In this document: piece after piece, positions 18,624 to 27,546 of the stretch
Layout of the letters: each line of letters starts with the position of its first letter
Numbering within the stretch: the first letter of the stretch is position 1
DNA from: Herbaspirillum sp. alder98
GTDB taxonomy: Bacteria; Pseudomonadota; Gammaproteobacteria; Burkholderiales; Burkholderiaceae_D
Length of the DNA stretch: 64,000 nucleotides
Assembly: GCF_020179755.1 (NCBI RefSeq)
Contig: NZ_JAIUCY010000010.1
Coordinates: forward strand, 62,001-126,000
Reading direction: 5' to 3'
Translations under genes and position numbers: made by a program
The notes under the pieces: generated by a model
What the model was told of the DNA's origin: nothing
What the model saw: only the letters and a program-made list of their open reading frames with translations
Databases searched by the model: none

Positions 18624-19244
18624 CTAGTTGGCCGGCGCTGCGATGGCCGCCTTGAGAAACCACGACAACACCGATTCGGCGGTCTTGTCGTCCACCATGT
18701 CGGGAGCGCAGCGATGCGAGAAGCTCACCCCTTCGCACAAGGCCATCAGGCCGATGGCGATCTCGCGCGGCGGGGCCGCCGGCACGGTGCCGGTCAGCCT
18801 GGAATAGATCTCGACGAATTCGGCGATCTGCTGGTAACGCTCTTCCAGGAAGCCGTTGAATTCGGCCCGGAATTTTTCGTCCCGCAGGGCGACGATGCGG
18901 GCTTCCATCCACAGCAGGCTGCACTTGTCTGCCCGGAACAGGCTCGCGTAGTAGCTGGCGACTTCTTCCTGCAAGGCGGCGGGGTCGGCCACGGGGCCGC
19001 TCAGCATGCGATGGAAGTCCTGGTCGATGCTTTCGTCTTCGCGCCGCAGGAGCTCGAAGAAGAGCTCGGTCTTGTCTTCGAAATTGGAGTAGAAGGCGCC
19101 CCGTGAATAGCCGGCCGCGCCGCTGATATCTTCCACGCTGGTGAGCGCCAATCCTTTTTGCATGAAAACCGAGTGCGCAGCATCGAGCAACCGTTCCCTG
19201 GTTTGCTCCCGGCTTTGCTCGCGGCTGAGTCGTTGGCGTGTCAT
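18624..19244 (-). CDS. TetR-family repressor of the RND efflux operon
   Basis: A 206-residue protein with the TetR helix-turn-helix at about residues 15-62 (TRERLLDAAHSVFMQKGLALTSVEDISGAAGYSRGAFYSNFEDK) and an AcrR/TtgR-like C-terminal ligand domain. It is divergent from the membrane-fusion, RND and outer-membrane genes with 144 bp between the starts, the classic layout for a drug-responsive repressor. Dyad sites lie in that gap. Confidence 0.9.
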   Translation of the reverse strand: MTRQRLSREQSREQTRERLLDAAHSVFMQKGLALTSVEDISGAAGYSRGAFYSNFEDKTELFFELLRREDESIDQDFHRMLSGPVADPAALQEEVASYYASLFRADKCSLLWMEARIVALRDEKFRAEFNGFLEERYQQIAEFVEIYSRLTGTVPAAPPREIAIGLMALCEGVSFSHRCAPDMVDDKTAESVLSWFLKAAIAAPAN

Positions 19245-19265
19245 GACTCGAATTCTAACAGGTGC

Positions 19266-19306
19266 GTATTCAAATACAATATTGCATCCGAATTCATAAC
19301 TGAATT
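19266..19306. promoter_or_regulatory. Dyad sites between tetR and RND operon
   Basis: In an AT-rich gap there are GTATT-CA-AATAC at 19266-19277 and AATTCA-TAAC-TGAATT at 19291-19306, both perfect dyads. Either or both may be the TetR operator. They sit 83-123 bp upstream of the adaptor start. Confidence 0.45.
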
Positions 19307-19388
19307 AGAATGCCAAAAACTTAGACTATGTTTTGATGGTTCGGCGCCCACGCCAGTCCGGACATTCACATTCCACGAAAGGAACGTC

Positions 19389-20516
19389 GTGAAGCATGCC
19401 TTCCATCTTCGCTCGCGCAGCCTGCCTGCGCGCGCTTTGCTGACACTGCCCCTGTTTGTCGTCCTCGCCGCCTGCAGCAAGCCCGAACCGGTGGCCGATG
19501 CGCCCCGCGAAGTGGTGGTGCTGCAAGCCCAGCAACGCAACGGCGCGCAAGCGCTGCGCCTGCCGGCCGAGGTGCAATCGCGCTTCGTGACGGCGATGTC
19601 GTTCCGGGTGGCGGGCAAGCTCTCGGAGCGCCGGGTGCACCTGGGCGACAAGGTGAAGAAGGGGCAATTACTGGCGCGGCTGGACCCGGTCGATGCCGAC
19701 TATAACGCAGCCAGCGCCCGTGCCGACCTCGATTCGGCGCGCCAGCACCTCGACGCCGCAGGCAAGCAGCTCAAGCGCGACACCGACCAGGCGCGCGAGA
19801 ACCTCATCAGCGCGCAACAGCTGGAACAGAGCCAGGACGCGCATGCCGCCGCGCTGGCCCAGTTCAAGGCCGCCGAGGCGCGTGCCGGCGTGGCCGGCAA
19901 CCAGCGTAACTACACCGACCTGGTAGCTGACCGCGATGGCGTGATCAGCGCCGAGCAGGCAAATACCGGTGACGTGCTGGCGGCTGGCCAAGCGGTGTAT
20001 TCGCTGGCCTGGAGCGGCGCAGTGGATGTCATCACCGATGCCGCCGAAGGCCAGGTCGCCCGCATCAAGTCCGGCGCCCCGGCCACCGTCACGCTGGCGG
20101 CCCTGCCGGGCCGCAGCTTCAACGGCCGTGTGCGCGAGGTGAGCCCGGCGGCCGATGCCCAGAGCCGTACCTATCGCGTCAAGGTCACGCTGGAACAACC
20201 CGATGCCGCCGTGTTGCTGGGCATGAGCGGCGAGGTATTGATCGCCAACCAGGACCAGTCGGCCGCCCCGATCACGGTGCTGCCCGCGACCGCGCTGTTC
20301 CATCAGGGCGAAAAGCCGGCGCTGTGGATCGTTGGCAAGGACGGCAAGCTGGAGCTGCGTCCGGTGACCGTGGCCGCCTATGGCGAGCGTAGCATCTCGC
20401 TCAGCCAGGGCGTGGCCGTCGGCGAGCAGGTGGTGGTGCAGGGCGTGCATACCCTCACCGCCGGCGAAAAGGTCAAGGCCATCGCGCCGTTGCATGCCGA
20501 GGACTTCGCACTATGA
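19389..20516 (+). CDS. RND efflux periplasmic adaptor (membrane-fusion lipoprotein)
   Basis: 375 residues. An N-terminal lipoprotein signal ends in LFVVLAAC (Cys29). It is followed by a beta-barrel/lipoyl segment (FRVAGKLSERRVHLGDKVKKGQLLARLDP), a coiled-coil hairpin (about 85-170, rich in A/Q/L) and the second lipoyl half with YTDLVADRDGVISAEQANTGDVLAAGQ. The start is GTG at 19389, chosen because AAAGGA at 19378-19383 is correctly spaced and the lipobox follows; the frame stays open upstream without a signal. It links the inner-membrane pump to the outer-membrane channel. Its stop overlaps the RND start. Confidence 0.88.
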   Translation: MKHAFHLRSRSLPARALLTLPLFVVLAACSKPEPVADAPREVVVLQAQQRNGAQALRLPAEVQSRFVTAMSFRVAGKLSERRVHLGDKVKKGQLLARLDPVDADYNAASARADLDSARQHLDAAGKQLKRDTDQARENLISAQQLEQSQDAHAAALAQFKAAEARAGVAGNQRNYTDLVADRDGVISAEQANTGDVLAAGQAVYSLAWSGAVDVITDAAEGQVARIKSGAPATVTLAALPGRSFNGRVREVSPAADAQSRTYRVKVTLEQPDAAVLLGMSGEVLIANQDQSAAPITVLPATALFHQGEKPALWIVGKDGKLELRPVTVAAYGERSISLSQGVAVGEQVVVQGVHTLTAGEKVKAIAPLHAEDFAL

Positions 20517-23500
20517 GCGCCCCGGGTCGTTTCAACCTGTCGTCCTGGACGCTGCAGCATCAGGCGCTGGTGACGTTCATCCTGGCGCTGGTGACTTTGC
20601 TCGGGATCGGGTCGTACAGCAAGCTGTCGCAGTCGGAAGATCCGCCGTTCACCTTCAAGGTGATGGTGATCCAGACCGACTGGCCAGGCGCCACGGCGCG
20701 CCAGGTGCAGGAGCAGATCACCGACCGCATCGCCCGCAAGCTGCAGGAGACCCCGGACGTCGACTTCCTGCGCAGTTATTCCCGCGCCGGCCAGTCGCAG
20801 CTGTTCTTCACCATCAAGGACACCGCCCCGGCGGCGCAAGTGCCCAAGACCTGGTACGAGGTGCGCAAGAAAGTGGGCGACATCGCCGCCACCTTGCCGC
20901 AGGGCGTGCACGGTCCTTACTTCAATGACGAATTCGGCGACGTCTATACCAATATCTATGCGCTGGAAGGCGATGGTTTCTCGCCGGCGCAGCTGCGCGA
21001 CTATGCCGACCAGTTGCGCGGCGAACTGCTGCGGGTGCCCGGCGTGGGCAAGATCGATTACTTCGGCGAGCGCAACCAGCGCATCTACATTGATATCTCG
21101 AATGCGCAGATGACGCGCCTGGGCATCAGCCCGCAGCAACTGGCCGATGCCATCGGCGGCCAGAATGCGGTGGTGCCGGGCGGGCTCATCACCGCCACCG
21201 ATGACCGCGTCTATGTGCGGCCCACCGGCCAGTTCAACGACATGCAGTCGCTGTCGGACAAGATCATCCATATCAACAACCGCAATTTCAGGCTGGGCGA
21301 CATCGCCAAGGTCACGCGCGGCTACGACGAACCGCAAGAGCAGGAAATGCGCTCCAACGGCAAGCCGGTGCTTGGCATCGGTGTGACCATGCAACCCGGC
21401 GGCGACGTGATCCGCCTGGGCCAGGCGCTGGACCAGCGCACCGACGAGTTGCGCAAGCGTTTGCCGGCCGGGTTGACCCTGACACCGGTGTCGAGCATGC
21501 CGCATGCGGTGGCCAAGTCGGTCGACGACTTCCTCGAAGCCGTGGCTGAGGCGGTCGCCATCGTGCTGGTGGTGAGCCTGGTATCGCTGGGCCTGCGCAC
21601 CGGCATGGTGGTGGTGATCTCGATCCCCATCGTGCTGGCCGTCACCGCGCTGTTCATGGACATGCTCGACATCGGCCTGCACAAGGTGTCACTGGGCACG
21701 CTGGTGCTGGCGCTGGGTTTGCTGGTGGACGATGCCATCATCGCCGTCGAGATGATGGCGGTGAAACTCGAGCAGGGCTGGAACAAGCGGCGCGCGGCCG
21801 CCTTCGCCTACACCAGCACCGCCTTCCCGATGCTGACCGGGACCCTGGTGACGGTGTCGGGCTTCCTGCCGATCGCGCTGGCCAAGTCGGGCACCGGCGA
21901 ATATACGCGTTCGATCTTCGAGGTCTCGGCCATTGCCTTGTTGCTGTCGTGGCTGGCGGCGGTGATCCTGATCCCGTTGCTGGGCTATCACATCCTGAAG
22001 GAAAAACCCGGCGCGCTCAGCGACGAAGAGATCGCCGCCAATCCGCATGCCGGGCATGACGAGGAAGACCACGATCATCCGATCTACCAGACCCGCATCT
22101 ACGTCCGGCTGCGTCGCATGGTGGCATGGTGCGTGGTCTATCGGGGCCGCGTGGTGCTGGCCACGACGCTGCTGTTCGTGGCGTCGCTGGCGGCGTTTGG
22201 CCTGGTGCCGCAACAGTTCTTCCCCAGCTCGGACCGTCCCGAGCTGCTGATCGATCTGCACCTGCCGGAACGCGCCTCCTTCGAGGCCACCCAGCGCGAA
22301 GCCAATCGCATGGAAGCCGTGCTCAAGGACCGGGCCGAGGTCGACCATGTGATCAGCTTCGTGGGCACCGGCGCGCCACGCTTCTACCTGCCGCTGGACC
22401 AGCAACTGGCCAGCGCCAACTTTGCCCAGTTCGTGGTCACGGCCAAGTCGGTGGAAGACCGCGAGGCCCTGGCGCGGGCGCTGGAGAAACCCTTGCGCGA
22501 GCAATTCAGTGGCCTGCGTACCCGCATCACGCGGCTCGAGAACGGGCCGCCGGTCGGTTTCCCGGTGCAGTTCCGGGTCAGCGGCGAACAGATCCCCAAG
22601 GTGCGCGCCATCGCCGAGCAGGTCGCCGCCGAGATCCGCAAGGAAAGCCGCGCCATCAATGTGCAGCTCGACTGGGATGAACCGGCGCAGCGCTCGGTAT
22701 CGTTCGAAGTGGACCAGAAGCGCGCCGCCGAGCTGGGTCTGACCTCGCAGCAGATTTCCAACTTCCTGGCCATGCAGTTGTCGGGCTTTACCGTGACCCA
22801 GTACCGGGAACGCGACAAGCTGGTCAGCGTCGACCTGCGGGCCCCGCGCAGCGAACGGGTCGACCCGTCGCGGCTGGCCACGCTGGCCATGCCCACGGCC
22901 AATGGCCCGGTGCCGCTGGCGACCCTGGGGCAATTCCATAACACGCTGGAATATGGCGTGATCTGGGAACGCGACCGGCAGCCGACCATCACGGTACTGG
23001 CCGATGTGCGGGCAGGCGTACAGGGCATCGACGTGACCAACAGCGTCAACGAGAAGCTCGATGCACTGCGCCGCGACCTGCCGGTCGGTTACCGCATCGA
23101 CGTCGGGGGGCCGGTCGAAGAAAACGCCAAGGCGCAATCATCGATCTCGGCCCAGATGCCGCTGATGATCATCGCCGTGCTGTTGCTGCTGATGGTGCAG
23201 CTGCAAAGCTTCGGTCGCACCATGATGGTGGTCATGACCGCGCCGCTGGGCCTGATCGGGGTGGTCGGCGCATTGCTGCTGTTCCACCAGCCGTTCGGCT
23301 TTGTCGCCATGCTGGGCACCATCGCCATGCTGGGCATCATCATGCGCAACTCGGTGATCCTGGTGGACCAGATCGAGCAGGATATCGGCGCCGGCCGGGC
23401 CCGCTTCGACGCCATCGTCGGCGCCACCGTGCGTCGCTTCCGCCCGATTACGCTCACCGCCGCGGCCGCGGTGCTGGCCTTGATCCCGCTGTTGCGCAGC

Positions 23501-23656
23501 AACTTCTTCGGGCCGATGGCGACCGCCCTGATGGGCGGCATCACCATCGCCACGGTATTGACGCTGTTCTATCTGCCGGCCCTGTATGCGCTGTGCTACA
23601 AGGTCAAGCCCGACGAAACCCATCACCGCGACGCGGCAACCCAGGGGAGCCACTGA
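20513..23656 (+). CDS. RND efflux pump, inner-membrane subunit (HAE1/AcrB superfamily)
   Basis: A 1047-residue proton-driven pump of full length, with twelve membrane segments and two large periplasmic loops. The N-terminal half carries LVDDAIIAVEMM in the fourth segment, the region of the proton-relay Asp residues. The ending has the duplicated FGFVAMLGTIAMLGIIMRNSVILVDQIEQ segment. A His/Asp-rich cytoplasmic stretch (about residues 505-525: HAGHDEEDHDHP) is unusual and could bind metal. It overlaps the adaptor gene by 4 bp and the outer-membrane gene by 1 bp, so the three are coupled. The overall type is closer to the MdtB/acriflavine group than to metal-exporting CusA, but substrates are unknown. 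Confidence 0.92.
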   Translation: MSAPGRFNLSSWTLQHQALVTFILALVTLLGIGSYSKLSQSEDPPFTFKVMVIQTDWPGATARQVQEQITDRIARKLQETPDVDFLRSYSRAGQSQLFFTIKDTAPAAQVPKTWYEVRKKVGDIAATLPQGVHGPYFNDEFGDVYTNIYALEGDGFSPAQLRDYADQLRGELLRVPGVGKIDYFGERNQRIYIDISNAQMTRLGISPQQLADAIGGQNAVVPGGLITATDDRVYVRPTGQFNDMQSLSDKIIHINNRNFRLGDIAKVTRGYDEPQEQEMRSNGKPVLGIGVTMQPGGDVIRLGQALDQRTDELRKRLPAGLTLTPVSSMPHAVAKSVDDFLEAVAEAVAIVLVVSLVSLGLRTGMVVVISIPIVLAVTALFMDMLDIGLHKVSLGTLVLALGLLVDDAIIAVEMMAVKLEQGWNKRRAAAFAYTSTAFPMLTGTLVTVSGFLPIALAKSGTGEYTRSIFEVSAIALLLSWLAAVILIPLLGYHILKEKPGALSDEEIAANPHAGHDEEDHDHPIYQTRIYVRLRRMVAWCVVYRGRVVLATTLLFVASLAAFGLVPQQFFPSSDRPELLIDLHLPERASFEATQREANRMEAVLKDRAEVDHVISFVGTGAPRFYLPLDQQLASANFAQFVVTAKSVEDREALARALEKPLREQFSGLRTRITRLENGPPVGFPVQFRVSGEQIPKVRAIAEQVAAEIRKESRAINVQLDWDEPAQRSVSFEVDQKRAAELGLTSQQISNFLAMQLSGFTVTQYRERDKLVSVDLRAPRSERVDPSRLATLAMPTANGPVPLATLGQFHNTLEYGVIWERDRQPTITVLADVRAGVQGIDVTNSVNEKLDALRRDLPVGYRIDVGGPVEENAKAQSSISAQMPLMIIAVLLLLMVQLQSFGRTMMVVMTAPLGLIGVVGALLLFHQPFGFVAMLGTIAMLGIIMRNSVILVDQIEQDIGAGRARFDAIVGATVRRFRPITLTAAAAVLALIPLLRSNFFGPMATALMGGITIATVLTLFYLPALYALCYKVKPDETHHRDAATQGSH

Positions 23657-25125
23657 TGCGACCACTCCATTCAATGAAGCTGCAGCGGGTGGCGGTGCTG
23701 GGCATGCTGGTTCTTTCCGGATGCGCGCTGGGTCCGACCGGTGATGCCCCGGTCATGCCACAGCCGGCCAACTACGCGGTAGAAGCCACGCCGGCATCGT
23801 TCGGCCCGGAAGGCGCGCGCCAGCATTTCGAGCTGGGCCAGCGCGCTGTACCCCAGTGGTGGCAAGCCTATGGTTCGCCCGAATTGTCGGCCTGGGTCGA
23901 TGAAGCGTTGCAGCACAATCATTCGCTGGCGCAGGCCGAACACAGCCTGGCGGGCGCCAAGGAGCAACTGCGCGCCCAATTGGGCGAATCGCTCTGGCCG
24001 ACCATCGACGCCGTTGGCCAGGCCACGCGCCAGCGCGCGCTGGGCCTGCCCAATATCGGGCAACCGACCAACCTCTACAACGTCTTCTCGGGACAATTGC
24101 GGGCCAGTTATACCTTCGACCTGTTCGGCGTGGAACGCTTTGCCAACTCGGCCCTGGCGGCCCAGGTCGACGCCCAGTCGTACCAGTTCGATGCGGCGCG
24201 CCGCACGCTGGCCGCCAATGTCGTGATCACCGCCATCAATGCGGCCTCGCTGGCAGCCCAGGTCAGTCACACCGAACGCCTGGTGGCGCTGGCCGACAGC
24301 GATGCCAGTGAATTGCAGCGCCGGGCCGCCATGGGCGCGGTGCCGGTCGATGAGGTGCTGGCCGCGCAGACCAGCGCGCAATCGCTGCGCGCCAGCCTGC
24401 CGGGCTTGCGCTCGCAATGGCAGGCGATGCGTCATGCGCTGGCGGTGTTGATGGGTCGCACGCCGGACGCCGCGCCTACCGACCTCGATATCGCCGCCTT
24501 GCGCCTGCCTGAGCGAGTGCCGCTGTCGATACCGTCGGACCTGCTGCGCCAGCGTCCCGACATCCTGGCTGCCGACGCGGCGCTGAAGGTGGCCGCAGCC
24601 GAAGTCGCGCTGGCCACGGCCGAGATGTTTCCCAGCCTGTCGATCAGTGCTTCGTTCGGCCAGTCCGGCTTTACCTGGGCGCGCGCCACCGGAGCGGCGG
24701 GCGCGGTGTGGGGCCTCGGCGCATCGCTGACCCAGCCGATCTTCCACGGCGGCGCCTTGAGTGCGCGTCGGCGCGCCGCGCAAGAGGCTTTCCTGGCGTC
24801 CGAGGACAACTATCGCCAGACCGTCCTGAATGCCTTCCAGAACGTGGCCGACAGCCTGGTGGCGCTGACCCATGATGCCGATGCGCTGCAGGCGGCGTCG
24901 GCCGCGCGCGGTCATGGCGAGCAGGGCTGGCGCAATGCGCAGCGGCGCGCAGCATTGGGTGCCGTGCCACCGGGTGCGGTGCGCGCCGGCGAGCGGCAAT
25001 ACCTGGATGCGCGGGTCAGTGAAATCAGGGCGACTGCGGCGCGGCTGGCCGATACGGCCACGCTGTTCCAGGCGATGGGGGTGAGCATCGAAGGTCCGGT
25101 AGAATCAGGCGCCAAGAAACCTTGA
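23656..25125 (+). CDS. Outer-membrane efflux lipoprotein, NodT/OprM family
   Basis: 489 residues. The lipoprotein signal ends LSGC (Cys23). Two outer-membrane-efflux repeats follow, with the typical WWQAYGSPELSAWVDEALQHNHSLAQAE opening and RQRPDILAADAALKVAAAEVALATAEMFPSLSISASFG in the second repeat. The ATG at 23656 overlaps the RND stop (TGATG). It completes the tripartite pump. The open frame continues upstream inside the RND gene but without a signal sequence. Confidence 0.9.
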   Translation: MRPLHSMKLQRVAVLGMLVLSGCALGPTGDAPVMPQPANYAVEATPASFGPEGARQHFELGQRAVPQWWQAYGSPELSAWVDEALQHNHSLAQAEHSLAGAKEQLRAQLGESLWPTIDAVGQATRQRALGLPNIGQPTNLYNVFSGQLRASYTFDLFGVERFANSALAAQVDAQSYQFDAARRTLAANVVITAINAASLAAQVSHTERLVALADSDASELQRRAAMGAVPVDEVLAAQTSAQSLRASLPGLRSQWQAMRHALAVLMGRTPDAAPTDLDIAALRLPERVPLSIPSDLLRQRPDILAADAALKVAAAEVALATAEMFPSLSISASFGQSGFTWARATGAAGAVWGLGASLTQPIFHGGALSARRRAAQEAFLASEDNYRQTVLNAFQNVADSLVALTHDADALQAASAARGHGEQGWRNAQRRAALGAVPPGAVRAGERQYLDARVSEIRATAARLADTATLFQAMGVSIEGPVESGAKKP

Positions 25126-25149
25126 TGTGCAACCACTCCTGACGCCGAC

Positions 25150-25791
25150 ATGATCAAAATCCACCACCTGGGCATTTCCCAATCCGAACGCATCATCTGG
25201 CTCTGCGAAGAGCTGGGCCTGCCGTACGAACTGAAGCACTACACCCGCGACCCGGTCACCCGGCTGTCGCCACCGGAATTGCGCCAGCTGCATCCGCTGG
25301 GCGCTGCGCCCGTGATCGAAGATGGCGATCTGCTGCTGGGCGAATCGGCGGCTATCGTCGAATACATCATCACGGTGCACGGTGGCGGGCGTCTCAAGCT
25401 GGCGCCGGAACATCCTGACTACGCGGCCTACCTGTACTGGTTCCATTTTTCCAATGGCAACCTGCAATCGGTGATGTTGCGCAACATGACGGTGCAACGG
25501 GCCGGACTGGCGTCCGATCACCCGCTGCTGGCGGCTACCCGCGAACGCGTCGAGCGCGTGCTGGCGCTGCTGGAAGCGCGCCTGGGCCAGGTCCCTTACC
25601 TGGCCGGCAGCGAATTCACCGCCGCCGATGTGATGAGCCTGTTCTCGCTGAGCACCATGCGCGAGTTCCAGCCGCTCGACCTGTCCGGCTATCCCCACAT
25701 CCTGGCCTACCTGCAGCGACTCGGTGAACGGCCTGCCTATCGCCAGGCGATGGCCAAGGGCGATCCGGGCCTGACACCCAAGCTCGACTGA
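25150..25791 (+). CDS. Glutathione S-transferase
   Basis: A 213-residue protein with a thioredoxin-like N-terminal domain (MIKIHHLGISQSERIIWLCEELGLPYELKHY; GESAAIVEYI glutathione-contact motif, with the cis-Pro in GAAPVIED) and an all-helical C-terminal domain with a conserved FTAADVMSLFSL capping-box motif. It lies 24 bp after the efflux operon on the same strand, which fits a detoxification role. No specific substrate can be named. Confidence 0.88.
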   Translation: MIKIHHLGISQSERIIWLCEELGLPYELKHYTRDPVTRLSPPELRQLHPLGAAPVIEDGDLLLGESAAIVEYIITVHGGGRLKLAPEHPDYAAYLYWFHFSNGNLQSVMLRNMTVQRAGLASDHPLLAATRERVERVLALLEARLGQVPYLAGSEFTAADVMSLFSLSTMREFQPLDLSGYPHILAYLQRLGERPAYRQAMAKGDPGLTPKLD

Positions 25792-25803
25792 TCGAGCGCG
25801 ACC

Positions 25804-27213
25804 TCAGTTGACTGCGCAGGCAACCGGCGCATCCTGCTCTGCCAGCGCGGTACGCCAGGCTTGCCGATAGCGTTCCAGGCCGGGCAGGGACAGCGCTGGC
25901 GCGGCAAGCGCCGCGCCCAGCTGATCGCTGGCGCCGGCGTTGCCCCATTGCCCCAGTAGCCAGCCACCGACCGTGGTGCCGCTGCTGTCCTGCGAACAAC
26001 TGACGCGCCGTTGCGTCAGCGCCGCCAGCAATGGCGCGAAATGCGGATTGGCCGTAAAGCTGCCTTCGACCACGATCCCGCCCGGCGCCTGCAGTTGTTC
26101 CAGGCAATAGTCGGTCATCAATGCGCAATACAGCGTTGCCAGGGCATAGGGGTTGATGGCCCCGCTGGCCAGTTGACCGGTAATCCGCCCCTGGCGTGTC
26201 GCGAAGGGCCCGCCACATTCGGCAAAGCAGGGGTGCGCCATCACTTGCGCATCGAGCAGCGCCTGCAGATCGTCCAGCGTGCAGTGCGCATGGGTGGCGC
26301 CGGCCAGTTGCGCAAATTCGCGTCCTCCCATGAAGCGCATGCAGGCCACCGGCGCGCCGACGACATTGACGTTGGCCAGCATGTCACTGTGTTCCTGCAG
26401 CGGCGCGAGCTGGCCGTCGAGGGCGGCGGCGATGACCCAGGTGCCGGTCGAGAGCACGATGCGCGCACGGTCCGGCCCCGGTTCGAGGTGGCGCACCAGC
26501 GAGGCATTGCTGTCATGCACCCCGCACAACACCCGGCAGTCGGCCGGCAATCCGGTGCTGGCCACCAGCGCCGGGCGCACCGTGCCCAGCGTGTCCCAGG
26601 CATGGCGCAACGGCGGCATCAGGTGCGACCAGCCGCAGTGCTCCACCAGTGTCGAATAACGAGCCAGGCCGGGTTGCCAGAGATCGGTGTGGCAACCCAG
26701 CGAACTGACTTCGGCAGCCATCACGCCGCACAGGCGCCACGCCCAGTATTGCGGGTACATCAGCACATGGCGCGCGCGGCCGAAGGCTTGCGGAAATTGC
26801 TGCTGTTGCCAATAGAGTTGGCGTCCCAGGTTGAGCCCCAGGTCCAGTCGCGGCGAGAAGGTCTGTTCGAACGGGGCGCGCAGCCGGTCATAGCCGGGCA
26901 GCTGGAAATCGTGTTCGTAGTCGGCCACCGGCAGCACCAGCGCCTCGTCATCGACCAGGGCGGCGGTAGCGCCGTGGGCGACCGGGACGATGGCGGCGAT
27001 ATGCCAGCGGCGCGCCAGTTGCGTCAGGTTTTCCAGCAGCCAGGCTTCGATGGTCGCGACGTCGTGATGCGGGTAAGGACCGTCCTGTCGTGTCGCATTG
27101 GGACGGCGGCGCACTGCCAGTTCCTGGCCGTGGTGGTCGACCAGGGTCAGCTTGACATTGGTCTTGCCGATATCGAATACGGCGGTGGCTTCGGTCATCG
27201 TGGCTGCGGTCAT
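25804..27213 (-). CDS. rhaK: L-rhamnulose kinase-like FGGY carbohydrate kinase
   Basis: About 469 residues, FGGY-family fold. The N-terminal phosphate-binding motif is AVFDIGKTNVKLTLVD; the second-domain glycine-rich motif is VLSTGTWVIAA, followed by a C-terminal FGGY domain. It is the last gene of rhaRSTPQUK and phosphorylates L-rhamnulose. In Rhizobium leguminosarum the equivalent RhaK is also needed for activity of the ABC transporter. The exact start is unclear: ATG at 27213 or 27198, both just after the mutarotase stop. An upstream open frame overlaps rhaU and is not used here. Confidence 0.88.
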   Translation of the reverse strand: MTAATMTEATAVFDIGKTNVKLTLVDHHGQELAVRRRPNATRQDGPYPHHDVATIEAWLLENLTQLARRWHIAAIVPVAHGATAALVDDEALVLPVADYEHDFQLPGYDRLRAPFEQTFSPRLDLGLNLGRQLYWQQQQFPQAFGRARHVLMYPQYWAWRLCGVMAAEVSSLGCHTDLWQPGLARYSTLVEHCGWSHLMPPLRHAWDTLGTVRPALVASTGLPADCRVLCGVHDSNASLVRHLEPGPDRARIVLSTGTWVIAAALDGQLAPLQEHSDMLANVNVVGAPVACMRFMGGREFAQLAGATHAHCTLDDLQALLDAQVMAHPCFAECGGPFATRQGRITGQLASGAINPYALATLYCALMTDYCLEQLQAPGGIVVEGSFTANPHFAPLLAALTQRRVSCSQDSSGTTVGGWLLGQWGNAGASDQLGAALAAPALSLPGLERYRQAWRTALAEQDAPVACAVN

Positions 27214-27224
27214 CGTGGCATTGA

Positions 27225-27539
27225 TCAGGGAAGGTGGAACATCGGCACCAGGTCCTGCGTCAGGGGGCGGCAATCCTGGCCGGTTTCCATCAGGTCGGCC
27301 ATGCGGGTCCACCAGCGTTGCATCAGCGGATGCAGGGGCAGGCAGTCCATGCCGTGTTGTGGCGTGCGGCGCAATACGGCGAACAGCTTGCCGCTGTCGG
27401 GGTCGAGGAAGATGCTGTAGTCGCGCACCCCGCTCTGATGCAGCAGGGCGGCCAGCTCGGGCCAGATGGCGTCATGCCGGCGGCGATATTCGTCGGCGCA
27501 TCCGGCACGCAACTGCATGGTGAACGCAATCTGTTCCAT
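27225..27539 (-). CDS. rhaU: L-rhamnose mutarotase
   Basis: A 104-residue protein, exactly the usual size. It has the family pattern MQLRAGCADEYRRRHDAIWPELAALLHQSGVRDYSIFLDPDSGKLFAVLRR and a C-terminal WWTRMADLM. It interconverts alpha- and beta-L-rhamnopyranose, feeding the isomerase. It lies 7 bp after rhaQ and 11 bp before rhaK. The start at 27539 (MEQIAF) gives the family length. Confidence 0.93.
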   Translation of the reverse strand: MEQIAFTMQLRAGCADEYRRRHDAIWPELAALLHQSGVRDYSIFLDPDSGKLFAVLRRTPQHGMDCLPLHPLMQRWWTRMADLMETGQDCRPLTQDLVPMFHLP

Positions 27540-27546
27540 CACGGCC

